Positions 41,895 to 50,324 of a stretch of DNA of 64,000 nucleotides are shown piece after piece. Location: the NCBI RefSeq assembly GCF_001883705.2, contig NZ_MDEQ02000035.1:1-64000 (forward strand), written 5' to 3'. The DNA is from Burkholderia catarinensis. GTDB lineage: Bacteria; Pseudomonadota; Gammaproteobacteria; Burkholderiales; Burkholderiaceae. The position numbers were made by a program, and so were the translations under genes. The first letter of the stretch is position 1. Each line of letters starts with the position of its first letter. The notes under the pieces are model-generated. The model ran no database searches and was not told the origin of the DNA. It was given only the letters and a program-made list of their open reading frames with translations.

Positions 41895-41917
41895 ATTTAT
41901 TCTCCGGACGAATCTCC

Positions 41918-43042
41918 ATGGCATCGCCTCTCGTTTTGATTCACCGCATTCTGGGTTTTGCAGCTGCCAGGCGCGGCCGCGCGCTGTCCGGTGGTTCGCC
42001 GCAGCACAATGGCGAGCGCTTCAGCAATGTCGCGCCGCGTCCTGTCGATGGGTTCGGCAAGACGCTCGGGATCGTCTGGAACATGCTGGTCAACAAACCG
42101 CGCAATACCGTGCCGGCAGGCGCGCTGCCCGTCGATTCGCTGACCCGCGCGGAACTCGACGCGGCACCCGATCGCAGCCTGTTCCGGCTTGGTCATTCGA
42201 CGCTGCTGCTCAAGCTGCGCGGCGAATTCTGGCTGACCGATCCCGTGTTTGCCGAGCGCGCATCGCCGTTTCGGCGCGTCGGCCCCAAGCGTTTCCATGC
42301 GCCGCCGATCGCGCTCGAGGATCTTCCGCCGCTGCGCGGCGTGATCCTGTCGCACGATCACTACGATCACCTCGACCGCGACACGGTGCTCGCGCTCGCG
42401 GCAACCACCGACGTGTTCGTGACAACGCTGGGCGTCGGCGATCGCCTGATCGAATGGGGCATCGATGCGAAGAAGATCCGTCAGCTCGACTGGTGGCAAA
42501 GTGTCGACGTGGCCGGCCTGACGCTCACCGCGACTCCCGCACAGCACTTCTCCGGGCGCAGCCTGTTCGACGGCAACAGCACGCTGTGGGCGTCGTGGGT
42601 CATCGTCGACGGCGACCTGCGCGTGTTTTTCAGTGGCGACACAGGCTATTTCGACGGATTCCGGACGATCGGCGAGCGCCTCGGGCCGTTCGACGTGACG
42701 CTGATCGAAACAGGCGCATATGACGCACAATGGCCGTACGTGCACATGCAGCCGGAAGAAACCGTGCAGGCGCACATCGATTTGCGCGGACGCTGGCTGA
42801 TCCCGATCCACAACGGCACGTTCGATCTCGCGATGCATCGCTGGCACGAACCGTTCGAGCGCGTCACGGCGCTGGCGATAGTACGCGGCATCGAATTGTC
42901 GACGCCCAGGATGGGCGAGCGCCTCGATCTCGACGAGCCGCATCGCGGCGAGCGGTGGTGGCGCACGGTAGACGAGCGCGCGACAGCGCCGGCAACGAAA
43001 TCGCGCCGCTGGCAGCTTTGCGCATCGCAGGCGACGAAGTAG
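41918..43042 (+). CDS. Metallo-beta-lactamase-fold hydrolase (NAPE-PLD / UlaG-like)
   Basis: Metal-dependent hydrolase of 374 residues. The metal motif SHDHYDHLD sits at residues 145-153, preceded by RLGHSTLLLKLRGEFWLTDPVF and followed by FFSGDTGYFDGF and ALIDLRGRWLIPIHNGTF-like segments (HIDLRGRWLIPIHNGTF). The arrangement is that of the NAPE-phospholipase D-like group, so a phospholipid or lactone-type substrate is possible. A TetR gene is divergent and an AraC gene follows after 125 bases. Confidence 0.85.
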   Translation: MASPLVLIHRILGFAAARRGRALSGGSPQHNGERFSNVAPRPVDGFGKTLGIVWNMLVNKPRNTVPAGALPVDSLTRAELDAAPDRSLFRLGHSTLLLKLRGEFWLTDPVFAERASPFRRVGPKRFHAPPIALEDLPPLRGVILSHDHYDHLDRDTVLALAATTDVFVTTLGVGDRLIEWGIDAKKIRQLDWWQSVDVAGLTLTATPAQHFSGRSLFDGNSTLWASWVIVDGDLRVFFSGDTGYFDGFRTIGERLGPFDVTLIETGAYDAQWPYVHMQPEETVQAHIDLRGRWLIPIHNGTFDLAMHRWHEPFERVTALAIVRGIELSTPRMGERLDLDEPHRGERWWRTVDERATAPATKSRRWQLCASQATK

Positions 43043-43167
43043 GTCCACCGGTCATTGCGCATTCGGTCCGGGAGCGCGGCAATACCGCGATTCCGGAAGG
43101 CGCGTTGCCGGAGCACCCGCATGTCGACGGCCTGCCCTGTAGAACCGCTTACCTGAATAGAGAAGTC

Positions 43168-44184
43168 ATGCCTCCGGCACCCGTCCGATACACCCCCGGC
43201 CAACGAGACGACGACGCCACAATCGCTGCATTCGACCATGCCGGTCGCCGGTCAACCACCCACAACAAAGAGAACGACCTGCGGCAGACGCTCGCCGAGC
43301 GCGTCGCGAAATGGACCGAAGGCGTCGACCACCTCACCACGGCCATTCCGAACCTGAGCTTCCATCGAAGGGAAGCGCCGACGCAACCGATGGATTGCAT
43401 GGTCGAGCCGAGCTTCGGTCTCGTCGTTCAGGGCACGAAGCGAGTCATTCAGAGCGGCGACGCCTATATCTACGACGCCAACCGCTTTCTGATCACGTCG
43501 CTCGATTTGCCCGGTTCGACGCAGGTCATCGAGGCCAGCCGCGAAAAACCGTTTCTCGGGCTCGGGCTCAAGCTCGATTTTCGCGTCATGGCCGAGCTGA
43601 TGGTGCAGGTCGCGCCGGATCACGACGAGGCCCCCGCGGGCCGCGGCCTCGTCGTCGGCGACATGACCGAACCGCTGTACGACGCATTGAACCGGTTGCT
43701 GGCGTTGCTGGATGACCCGAACGCCATTGCCGTTCTCGCACCGTACGTCGAACGGGAAATCTACTATCGATTGCTGACGAGCGACCAGGGCGCCCGCCTG
43801 CGTCAGATCGCGTCCGCCGGCAGCCAAGGCAACCGCGTGTCGCGCGCGATCCGGTGGTTGCGGGCTCACTATGACGAGTCGCTGCGAGTCGATGATCTCG
43901 CGGCGCAGGTTCAGATGAGCAGTTCGACCTTCCATCACCACTTCCGTCAGCTCACGGGCATGAGCCCGCTCCAGTATCAGAAATGGATCCGGCTCAATGA
44001 GGCACGGCGGCTGATGCTGTCCGAGCGGCTCGACGCCGCGTCGGCGTCGTTCAGGGTCGGGTATGCGAGCCCTACCCAGTTCAACCGCGAATACAGCCGG
44101 TTGTTCGGAAATTCGCCGCGGCGGGATATCGACAGCCTGCGGAGCGGGACGGACGTCGTTCTTTCGATTGCCGCAAGTTATTGA
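43168..44184 (+). CDS. AraC-family regulator with cupin-type N-terminal domain
   Basis: Regulator of 338 residues. ATG 43168 has AGAGAAG upstream. The N-terminal AraC-binding (cupin) domain includes CMVEPSFGLVVQGTKRVIQSGDAYIYDANRFLITSLDLPG, and the C-terminal double HTH has LRVDDLAAQVQMSSSTFHHHFRQLTGMSPLQYQKWIRL and ASASFRVGYASPTQFNREYSRLFG. It closely resembles in layout the AraC protein at 56027-57007, so the two are paralogues flanking the origin. Its target may be the hydrolase gene upstream. Confidence 0.9.
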   Translation: MPPAPVRYTPGQRDDDATIAAFDHAGRRSTTHNKENDLRQTLAERVAKWTEGVDHLTTAIPNLSFHRREAPTQPMDCMVEPSFGLVVQGTKRVIQSGDAYIYDANRFLITSLDLPGSTQVIEASREKPFLGLGLKLDFRVMAELMVQVAPDHDEAPAGRGLVVGDMTEPLYDALNRLLALLDDPNAIAVLAPYVEREIYYRLLTSDQGARLRQIASAGSQGNRVSRAIRWLRAHYDESLRVDDLAAQVQMSSSTFHHHFRQLTGMSPLQYQKWIRLNEARRLMLSERLDAASASFRVGYASPTQFNREYSRLFGNSPRRDIDSLRSGTDVVLSIAASY

Positions 44185-44594
44185 TCGCGGAAGGTTCGGC
44201 TGAAGAGGCTGGATGCCGACTTTGGCGGGAGCCGCGGAATTGTCGGGTCGACTTCACGCGTGACGGATCTGGCAGACTAAATCGAGCGAACGCAGCAGGA
44301 TGCGCGCTTCTTGCCAACTCAGGATTGATTGCCCGGCGTCGATCAAAAAAATCCCGGTTGAATGTCGAGCGATGGGCGGCCACCCTTCGAAAGTCGTCCT
44401 CGCACCCAAGCTCGCGAGCGTCAATCGGCTACAGACTGGCTGCCCCATATCGCCCTCCTGGACTGATGACGACGTCACCCTCGGTCGAAAATCAAGTTTC
44501 TTTGCTGTCTTTCGGACTCTCGGCCGTAGATACCCCATGGTTCAGTTTTCTCGCGAGGCTCCGCAATTCAATGAATCGCGCAACAGGTGCGTGC

Positions 44595-44610
44595 GTTGTC
44601 ACGTGACAAC
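44595..44610. promoter_or_regulatory. parS-type site 1
   Basis: GTTGTCACGTGACAAC, a perfect 16-bp palindrome; probable ParB-binding site, furthest from parA. Confidence 0.8.
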
Positions 44611-45341
44611 TCGCGTTGAATATCGGCGCTACGCATCGGGTAAGAAACTCGACAGGGTGCTGTGATGGGCTGGATCAGCTGCAAATCGATTTCTCTTCGG
44701 TACGGAACCCCGCACCGAAAATCGTTTTATATACTACAAATTACGTATCGAAACGTACAATTCATACCTCTTTCGGGTCGGCGGGCGATGGCGGCACATG
44801 AAAACTCATACGCCCCCATTTTCGAGTGCGATCTAGTCAATTTTGCGTGAAACAACATGAAGAATATGGCGCAAGCCATTGCCAGACAAGGATTTCCGAG
44901 AATGCGCCATTTCTCGAAAATGTTTCACGATCCGGCCCGCTTGTGTTGTAGCACGGCTTTCAACACGGGGTTTTGCTGCCAATCGGAGCCTCCATGCGCG
45001 TCATGGTTGTGTTGAGATGCTGATTGGCATCGGCCGCAGTGCTGGTATGCATGACGAAACCACATCCCTCCCCTGCCGGCTAGGTATGTGATGGCCTGGA
45101 TTTAAGCTCCCCTTTAAATGGGGACATATCATCGACATCCACGACATGTTTTCCCGGATGCAGTTCGGCAAGCGACTGGATGCATCATGTCGGCACGAGA
45201 ATACGAGTAGGCTGCGATCGGGGATCCAGGAGCAGCAGTTCGATTGATGCCTCGACATCTTCGACATAGCCGTGTTTCTACAACGGCAAGTCGAGCGTTT
45301 CAGACCACTTCACTGCTCGAGTTTCCGGGTACAACGTTCCT

Positions 45342-45357
45342 GTTGTCACGTGACAAC
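45342..45357. promoter_or_regulatory. parS-type site 2
   Basis: GTTGTCACGTGACAAC, perfect copy. Confidence 0.8.
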
Positions 45358-45510
45358 TCGCCAACCAAACCGCGCGGCCGCCTGCGTTTAGCGACAAGCC
45401 ATCTCCGGCAAATTCCTCCTTACCGACCTACTTGTGCTCCATCCGTATTGTTCGATCGCAACAGATTTTGAGAAGCGTCTCAGCTCTGCGTTGACTCGTG
45501 CTTTGAGTCG

Positions 45511-45526
45511 ATTGTCACGTGACAAC
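45511..45526. promoter_or_regulatory. parS-type site 3
   Basis: ATTGTCACGTGACAAC, outer base differs from the palindrome. Confidence 0.75.
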
Positions 45527-45663
45527 TCGCCTTGCCGACAGGTAATTCCACCAAGCCAGAGGCGGTATATCGGATGTTGAAGTGATCGCGCCACGCCAAA
45601 AAAACGACCGAATCAAGGATTTCTTAGCGACGCATCGGACCGACGAGGATCAACCCCTTGCGA

Positions 45664-45679
45664 CTTGTCACGTGACAAC
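45664..45679. promoter_or_regulatory. parS-type site 4
   Basis: CTTGTCACGTGACAAC, outer base differs. Confidence 0.75.
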
Positions 45680-45905
45680 TGCGCGTCCCGATGCCATTCG
45701 GGACACCAACCAATCGGAGTCACAACGTACTCTGCCAGGAACAAAAACGTAGTCAGGCGGCAACCGATCTCTGCGTTCCACCTTCGTCATTGTCGTTAAA
45801 GACAATCAATTTTCTCTAGATTCTTGCAAATTCTTTCGAACACGATCGTCAATTTTATTTTTACTCGATCGTGATTCGCGGATGATTCGTTGGCCATTCG
45901 GCCCA

Positions 45906-45921
45906 CTTGTCACGTGACAAC
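45906..45921. promoter_or_regulatory. parS-type site 5
   Basis: CTTGTCACGTGACAAC, nearest to parA (about 95 bases upstream of its ATG); may also be an operator for autoregulation. Confidence 0.75.
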
Positions 45922-46016
45922 CACAGCGATCATCAAAATATCCATCACGTCGAACGCTTTTCTGGACATTTCAACAATAACTACATATATTACGCAAAAC
46001 TCCTTGGAGGAATTTA

Positions 46017-46712
46017 ATGGCTTTCAAGATCGCCGTCAGTAATCAAAAAGGTGGGACTGGAAAGACAACCATCTCGGTCAACATCGCAGCCGCATTCGAG
46101 GCCGGCGGCAACAAGGTCGCCCTGATCGATGCCGACCCTCAAGGCACTTCCGTCCGATGGGTTACGAGCGGCGAGAACACGCTGCCGATGACGGTCCTTT
46201 CGCTGGCTCCTGCCGGCCGCGGCATCGGCGGCGAGATCAAGAAACAGGACGCGAACTTCGACGTGATCGTCATCGACTGTCCCGGTAACCTCGAAGATCC
46301 GCGGATTGCGTCCGTACTCGAAGTTGCCGACTTCTGCCTCGTGCCGCTGTCGCCATCGCCGGCCGACCTGTACAGCACTGTCGCGATGATTCGCATGATC
46401 GAGTCGATGCGGACCATCCGTAACCCGAGTCTTTCTTCCGCATTGATGCTGAACAGTGTCAATGGAAAAACTAAAATGCGTGAAGAGATTTTAAAAATTC
46501 TAAGGGCTGAAGAAATAGGGGAGCATCTGCTGGACAGCCAGATCGCGCAACGCGAGGTCTACCGTCAGACGTTCGCGCTCGGCACCACGATCCATCATCA
46601 CAATCGGTACCTGAAGGGCCTGAAAGAAGCCCGCGCGGAAATCGAAAAACTGGTCACGGAAATGGCCCAATACATCGCGTCGACGCGCGCTACCGGAGCC
46701 GCCCATGGCTAA
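46017..46712 (+). CDS. parA: Partition ATPase ParA
   Basis: Walker-type partition ATPase of 231 residues that positions the replicon by acting on ParB-parS complexes. NQKGGTGKTTISVN holds the deviant Walker A (KGGTGKTT, residues 11-18); LIDADPQGTS (from residue 36) is the Walker A' region and FDVIVIDCPGN the Walker B. It lacks the N-terminal HTH of long ParA proteins, so it belongs to the short class. The ATG follows TTGGAGGAATTTA. Its end overlaps parB by eight bases, giving tight translational coupling. Five parS-like sites lie upstream. Confidence 0.95.
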   Translation: MAFKIAVSNQKGGTGKTTISVNIAAAFEAGGNKVALIDADPQGTSVRWVTSGENTLPMTVLSLAPAGRGIGGEIKKQDANFDVIVIDCPGNLEDPRIASVLEVADFCLVPLSPSPADLYSTVAMIRMIESMRTIRNPSLSSALMLNSVNGKTKMREEILKILRAEEIGEHLLDSQIAQREVYRQTFALGTTIHHHNRYLKGLKEARAEIEKLVTEMAQYIASTRATGAAHG

Positions 46713-47736
46713 GGACACATCGAAAGAGAAGAAGCCGACCGGCAATCTGCATCTCGCAGCCGGCCTGTTGCGCGGGCTCGCGCAGGAGAATGCGGCGCTC
46801 GAAACGCGGCTGCCCGAACCGGCGGCCGCACCGAATGCCGCCGTCGAAACGGCGCCCGACAGCGCCCCGGCCGCAGCCACGCCCGCCGGTACGTCGGATC
46901 TCGGCGCGCCGCAGAAGGTGCTGGTCAAGGACTGCATCCCGAACCCGTTCAACCCGCGCGTGTTCTACTCGGAGTCGAGCCTCCACGAACTCGCACTGAC
47001 GTTGAAACGGGAAGGGCAGATCGAGCCGATCAAGGTCACGCGGCTCCCGGAGTTTCCCGGCAAGCTCGTCGTGATCGACGGGCAACGCCGGCTGCGCGCG
47101 ACGAGCATCAACGGCGACGAGACCATCAACGCCACGTTCCGCACGGACCACACGCCCGAGCAGCTCTATACGATCGCGTATCGGGCGAACCACGACCATG
47201 AACGCCAGACGATCTTCGACGATGCGGTTGCGTGGAAGCGTCTCCTCGACGAGAAGGTCTTTTCCGACCAGAACACGCTGGCGGAAAAGATCGGCAAGGA
47301 CAAGGCATCGATCAGCAAGACGCTGTCGCTCAACGCACTGCCCAACACGCTCCTGGAACGGATGGCCAGTTCGAACGACGTGGTCGGCCTGCAGGCCGCG
47401 TACTTCCTGAAGCTGATCTTCGAGCGCCTGGGCGAGCCGACGGCCGACCGGCTACTTACGGCCGTCATCGACCGGAAAAAATCGGTCCGCGATCTCGAGA
47501 ATTTCCTGCGTGCGCAGAGCGACGGCAACAAGAAGGCAGGACGCACGCGTTACAGCGTTCGTCACGACTTCGCGCTCGAATCGCGAGCGGTCGGCCAGTT
47601 GAAGACCTATCCGGACGGACGCCTGGATCTGCAGCTCAAGGGCGTCGACGCGTCCCACCAGGAAGCGCTCGCCGACAGGCTCAAGACCGTCATCGACGCG
47701 TACGTCGCCGAGCTGGCGGCGGCCACGCAAAACTAA
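46705..47736 (+). CDS. parB: Centromere-binding protein ParB
   Basis: DNA-binding protein of 343 residues that should bind the palindromes upstream of parA. An N-terminal Ala/Pro-rich part is followed by the ParB/Spo0J core: IPNPFNPRVFYSESSLHELALTLKREGQIEPIKVT, LVVIDGQRRLRATSING and AYRANHDHERQTIFDDAVAWKRLLDE, then the HTH NTLAEKIGKDKASISKTLSLNALP (about residues 190-215). The C-terminal part probably dimerises. It is the last gene of the parAB operon and converges on rep across a composite hairpin. Confidence 0.95.
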   Translation: MAKDTSKEKKPTGNLHLAAGLLRGLAQENAALETRLPEPAAAPNAAVETAPDSAPAAATPAGTSDLGAPQKVLVKDCIPNPFNPRVFYSESSLHELALTLKREGQIEPIKVTRLPEFPGKLVVIDGQRRLRATSINGDETINATFRTDHTPEQLYTIAYRANHDHERQTIFDDAVAWKRLLDEKVFSDQNTLAEKIGKDKASISKTLSLNALPNTLLERMASSNDVVGLQAAYFLKLIFERLGEPTADRLLTAVIDRKKSVRDLENFLRAQSDGNKKAGRTRYSVRHDFALESRAVGQLKTYPDGRLDLQLKGVDASHQEALADRLKTVIDAYVAELAAATQN

Positions 47737-47751
47737 CCCGCCAAAAGTAGA

Positions 47752-47827
47752 AGGCCTCGCATCCGCGTTGCACCGCGAAGCCGGACGACAAGATCCGGCG
47801 CACGGTGCACACCCGGCTGCGAGGCCT
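47752..47827. terminator. Composite three-stem hairpin between parB and rep
   Basis: Nested inverted repeats: outer AGGCCTCGCA pairs with TGCGAGGCCT (47752-47761 and 47818-47827); within it GCACCG pairs with CGGTGC and CCGGA pairs with TCCGG. It lies exactly between the two convergent stops (47736 and 47831) and probably acts as a bidirectional terminator. Confidence 0.65.
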
Positions 47828-47830
47828 CGT

Positions 47831-49147
47831 TCAATTGCCTGCGAGACTGCTTTTGAGCAGGAATTCCAGCAGATCGTCCGAGGTCGGTTCGCCCCAGGTA
47901 TCCAGTGCCAGCCATCGGAAGAAGCTGGTCTGCGCGAGCTTGCTCGCCTTCTTCTTCGGCGACAGCGTCAAGTCCTTCGAGCCTGTCACCGTCTCGTTGT
48001 AGCGCTCGATCAGCTTGGTCTGGTCGTCGATCTCCAGCTCGCGGAAATACGCGCCGGCTTCCTCGACCTTCGCCGCCAGATATTTGTCGCGAATCTGCTC
48101 CTGCTTGCTCTGCGCGGATTCCTTCACCGGTGCGGCCGCCTCGGTTCCCTGCCCGTCGGCCAGCGTATAGCCGTGCGTCAGCGCCTTGCGGAAATACGCG
48201 GCCACGTTGTCGACCGGTGCCGCATTCTTCTTCGTAGTCCGATTGACCGTATAGGCGATCGCCGCCTTGATGCGCTGCACACCGTATTGCGTGATCAGCC
48301 GGCGCGCTTCCGAACGCGGAATGCCGAACTTGGCGACCTCCTCGACCAGTGCTTCGTTCTTGACGTCGCCGTCCTCGACCGTATCGGCGCTCTGCTTGCG
48401 CGTCACCTTGAACTGAACGGCTTCCACGCTGCGGCCGGACTTGTGTTCGATCAGCTCGAGCGTGTGATCCGATACTTCGTTCACCTCCTGAATGCACGGC
48501 ACCAGGACCTTGCTCTTGAACAGCTTGTACTCCTTGTACGACTGCGACGCCTTGTCCTGGCCGAGAATGAGGTCACGGAATTTCGGCAGCGGGATCTTCG
48601 CGGTGATACCGATCCCCTCGTAGCGCACCGTGTTTTCCCACAGCGCAAGCGAATGCGACCGCCGGAACTCGCGGGCGATCCGCATATCGATCAGCGCGTA
48701 GATTTCGGGATTGAGCAGTTCGCTGCGAATCTGGTCGGAGAAGCTGTACTTCAGCACCGATTGCTCGAGCTCCGCGCCGGCGAGCAGACCCGACGCCTTC
48801 CAGACCGTCGAACGGTCCGCGGCCAGGTAGTCCCAGTTGACGACGGTACTGATCAGCGAGTTGACCGTGTCCTTCACGTACTTCGTGTTGTTGCTGTTCA
48901 ACCCGCTCTCGTGGGAAAGCGACGCGATCGAGATCGAGAAACTCGTGCGGCCTGGCTCGAACGCCTCCTGCCGAAGCGCGTTCTTGATCAGCGAACTGAA
49001 CATCTTGCGCTGCTGCAGACCGATCTTTCCCGACTTGGGCGCGATATGAATCGCCTGGACCGCCTTGCGCAGCAAGTCGGGAGGCTCTGGTGTCTGAAAC
49101 AGCGAAACCTGTTTGTCTGAGCCTTTGCTTGCGGGCTTGCGCGGCAT
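47831..49147 (-). CDS. Replication initiator protein (Rep_3 / RepB family)
   Basis: Initiator of 438 residues that should bind the iterons upstream of it and open the origin. The region LRKAVQAIHIAPKSGKIGLQQRKMFSSLIKNAL starts the first winged-helix domain of Rep_3 proteins; SFSDQIRSELLNPEIYALIDMRIAREFRRSHSLALWE is the conserved core with the IYALID and S..LWE motifs, and KIPLPKFRDLILGQDK and SYKEYKLFKSKVLVPCIQEVNE the second domain. The protein is longer than small plasmid Reps, as is common for large Burkholderia replicons, with an added C-terminal part of about 120 residues. It is transcribed away from the iteron field. Confidence 0.92.
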   Translation of the reverse strand: MPRKPASKGSDKQVSLFQTPEPPDLLRKAVQAIHIAPKSGKIGLQQRKMFSSLIKNALRQEAFEPGRTSFSISIASLSHESGLNSNNTKYVKDTVNSLISTVVNWDYLAADRSTVWKASGLLAGAELEQSVLKYSFSDQIRSELLNPEIYALIDMRIAREFRRSHSLALWENTVRYEGIGITAKIPLPKFRDLILGQDKASQSYKEYKLFKSKVLVPCIQEVNEVSDHTLELIEHKSGRSVEAVQFKVTRKQSADTVEDGDVKNEALVEEVAKFGIPRSEARRLITQYGVQRIKAAIAYTVNRTTKKNAAPVDNVAAYFRKALTHGYTLADGQGTEAAAPVKESAQSKQEQIRDKYLAAKVEEAGAYFRELEIDDQTKLIERYNETVTGSKDLTLSPKKKASKLAQTSFFRWLALDTWGEPTSDDLLEFLLKSSLAGN

Positions 49148-49185
49148 CGTGATGTCCGGATCAGGTGACCTTGGTGAGAGCGGAC

Positions 49186-49212
49186 TTTATACCTTTTCGT
49201 GTCGAGGGGCAA
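49186..49212 (-). promoter_or_regulatory. Possible promoter of rep
   Basis: On the minus strand TTGCCC, 15 bases, TATAAA, about 40 bases before the rep ATG at 49147. Spacing is shorter than ideal. Confidence 0.35.
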
Positions 49213-49299
49213 CGTCCTTGCTCCTGAATCACTTGCACTATCGGGTCTAAGCCTCAGATATAAAAGGAAAATTTATGATTGCGCAATCTGAGCAGAGCC

Positions 49300-50324
49300 C
49301 CATATCCATCTACCTTTTGGCCAAAATACCTCCCAAAAGTCGCTACCTTTCGTGTCCGCGCCCGGAAACCCGGCACGAGATTTGCCCGCCAGGAAGGTAG
49401 CCATCCATGGGGAGCAAACGAGCGAAATCGCGATCGGCGGGCAGATTCGTGGTGCCCCGCAGCACGGTCGCACTTTTCTCCCATAACTGGCTACCTTTAT
49501 CGATTCCCATAGGTGGGTACCTGTCGATCGACTCCGGATTCGTCGGCTGCGCTGTTTTCGGTCTCGAAGGTAGAAAGCGCCCCCATAAACGGCAACCAGT
49601 CGCTTTCCCCATAAAAGGTTACCTGTCCGCTGCATCGATCCTGTCTATGGGAACAGCCAACAGAGAATCCTGGTGAAATGCAACCGATCGATCCCAATTG
49701 CCACCCATAACCGGCTACCTTTCACGGTCCCCATAAACGGCTCCCCAAAGAAAAACGCTGTGCTTACAAGCGCTCGCCGATCAACAAACCGCCCCCATAA
49801 AAGGCTACCTTCGTGCGTTCCCATAGATGACTACCCAATGCGTTTTCCGGCCGGTTTCCCATAACCGGGTACGCTTACCCCATATCCACAACCCCGATTC
49901 CCCACAACGCGGTACCCCAAACCCCAAATCCACAGACCTGAAACCCCAGACCCTTACACCTGTGCTCCCATAAATGGGTACCGAACCCCCATCAAACCCT
50001 TGCTGGATAAGGCTGTGAGCCGTCTAAAAGTAGTTAAAGAAGTAAACGTTGTTAACAAAAGATGTAAACACACGTGTGCAGGCACAGAAAGACAAGCCCC
50101 ATAAACCGCTACCAAAGGGAGCCGTCTGTGGTACGGCACGCGTCTCGACACTCCCGTTCCGGCTTGCCGAACAACAGCCCGCCGCCTTGTTCCACCAAGG
50201 CTCCAGGCCCGACAAGGCTTTCAGCGGAGGTGAGTGCCTACTCACAAGCCCCGAAACGTAGAAACCTATGGGAGGAAATCGGCTAGAAACCCCCCGTTTC
50301 GACGTACAGGTTCCTATCTATGGG
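49300..50324. repeat. Replication origin: field of about sixteen 19-bp iterons
   Basis: Repeats fitting CCCATAANNGGCTACCTTT. Plus-strand copies start near 49300, 49332, 49480, 49506, 49582, 49608, 49704, 49730, 49794, 49820, 49858, 49967 and 50098; minus-strand copies lie near 49393-49411, 50257-50273 and 50305-50324. Best copies are CCCATAACTGGCTACCTTT and CCCATAAAAGGCTACCTTC. Spacing is irregular, several pairs being about 26 bases apart. DnaA-box-like ATATCCACA (49882-49890) and AAATCCACA (49926-49934) and an AT-rich patch (50025-50071) with GTTAAC complete a classic iteron origin beside the rep gene. Confidence 0.88.
50025..50071. other. AT-rich segment, candidate DNA-unwinding element
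   Basis: A run of A/T-rich sequence (TAAAAGTAGTTAAAGAAG, then GTTGTTAACAAAAG) inside the iteron field, unlike the GC-rich surroundings. Confidence 0.5.

Larger units (their letters stand above)
44185..46016. other. Centromere-like partition region with five parS-type palindromes
   Basis: About 1.8 kb without a convincing gene, clearly more AT-rich than the rest of the window. It carries five copies of a 16-bp palindrome (TTGTCACGTGACAA core) and ends at the parA ribosome-binding site TTGGAGG. Short open frames here are out of keeping with the surrounding codon use. Confidence 0.8.

Noticed and set aside
44181..44850. Short plus-strand frames in the parS region
   Set aside because: They run through a parS palindrome, have atypical codon use and no family features.
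44595..45921. CACGTG palindromes considered as LuxR-type or other regulator boxes
   Set aside because: Five extended 16-bp copies clustered directly upstream of parAB are much better explained as parS sites.
49300..50324. Regular repeats considered as a CRISPR array
   Set aside because: Repeats are 19 bp, irregularly spaced, in both orientations and next to a rep gene; they are iterons.
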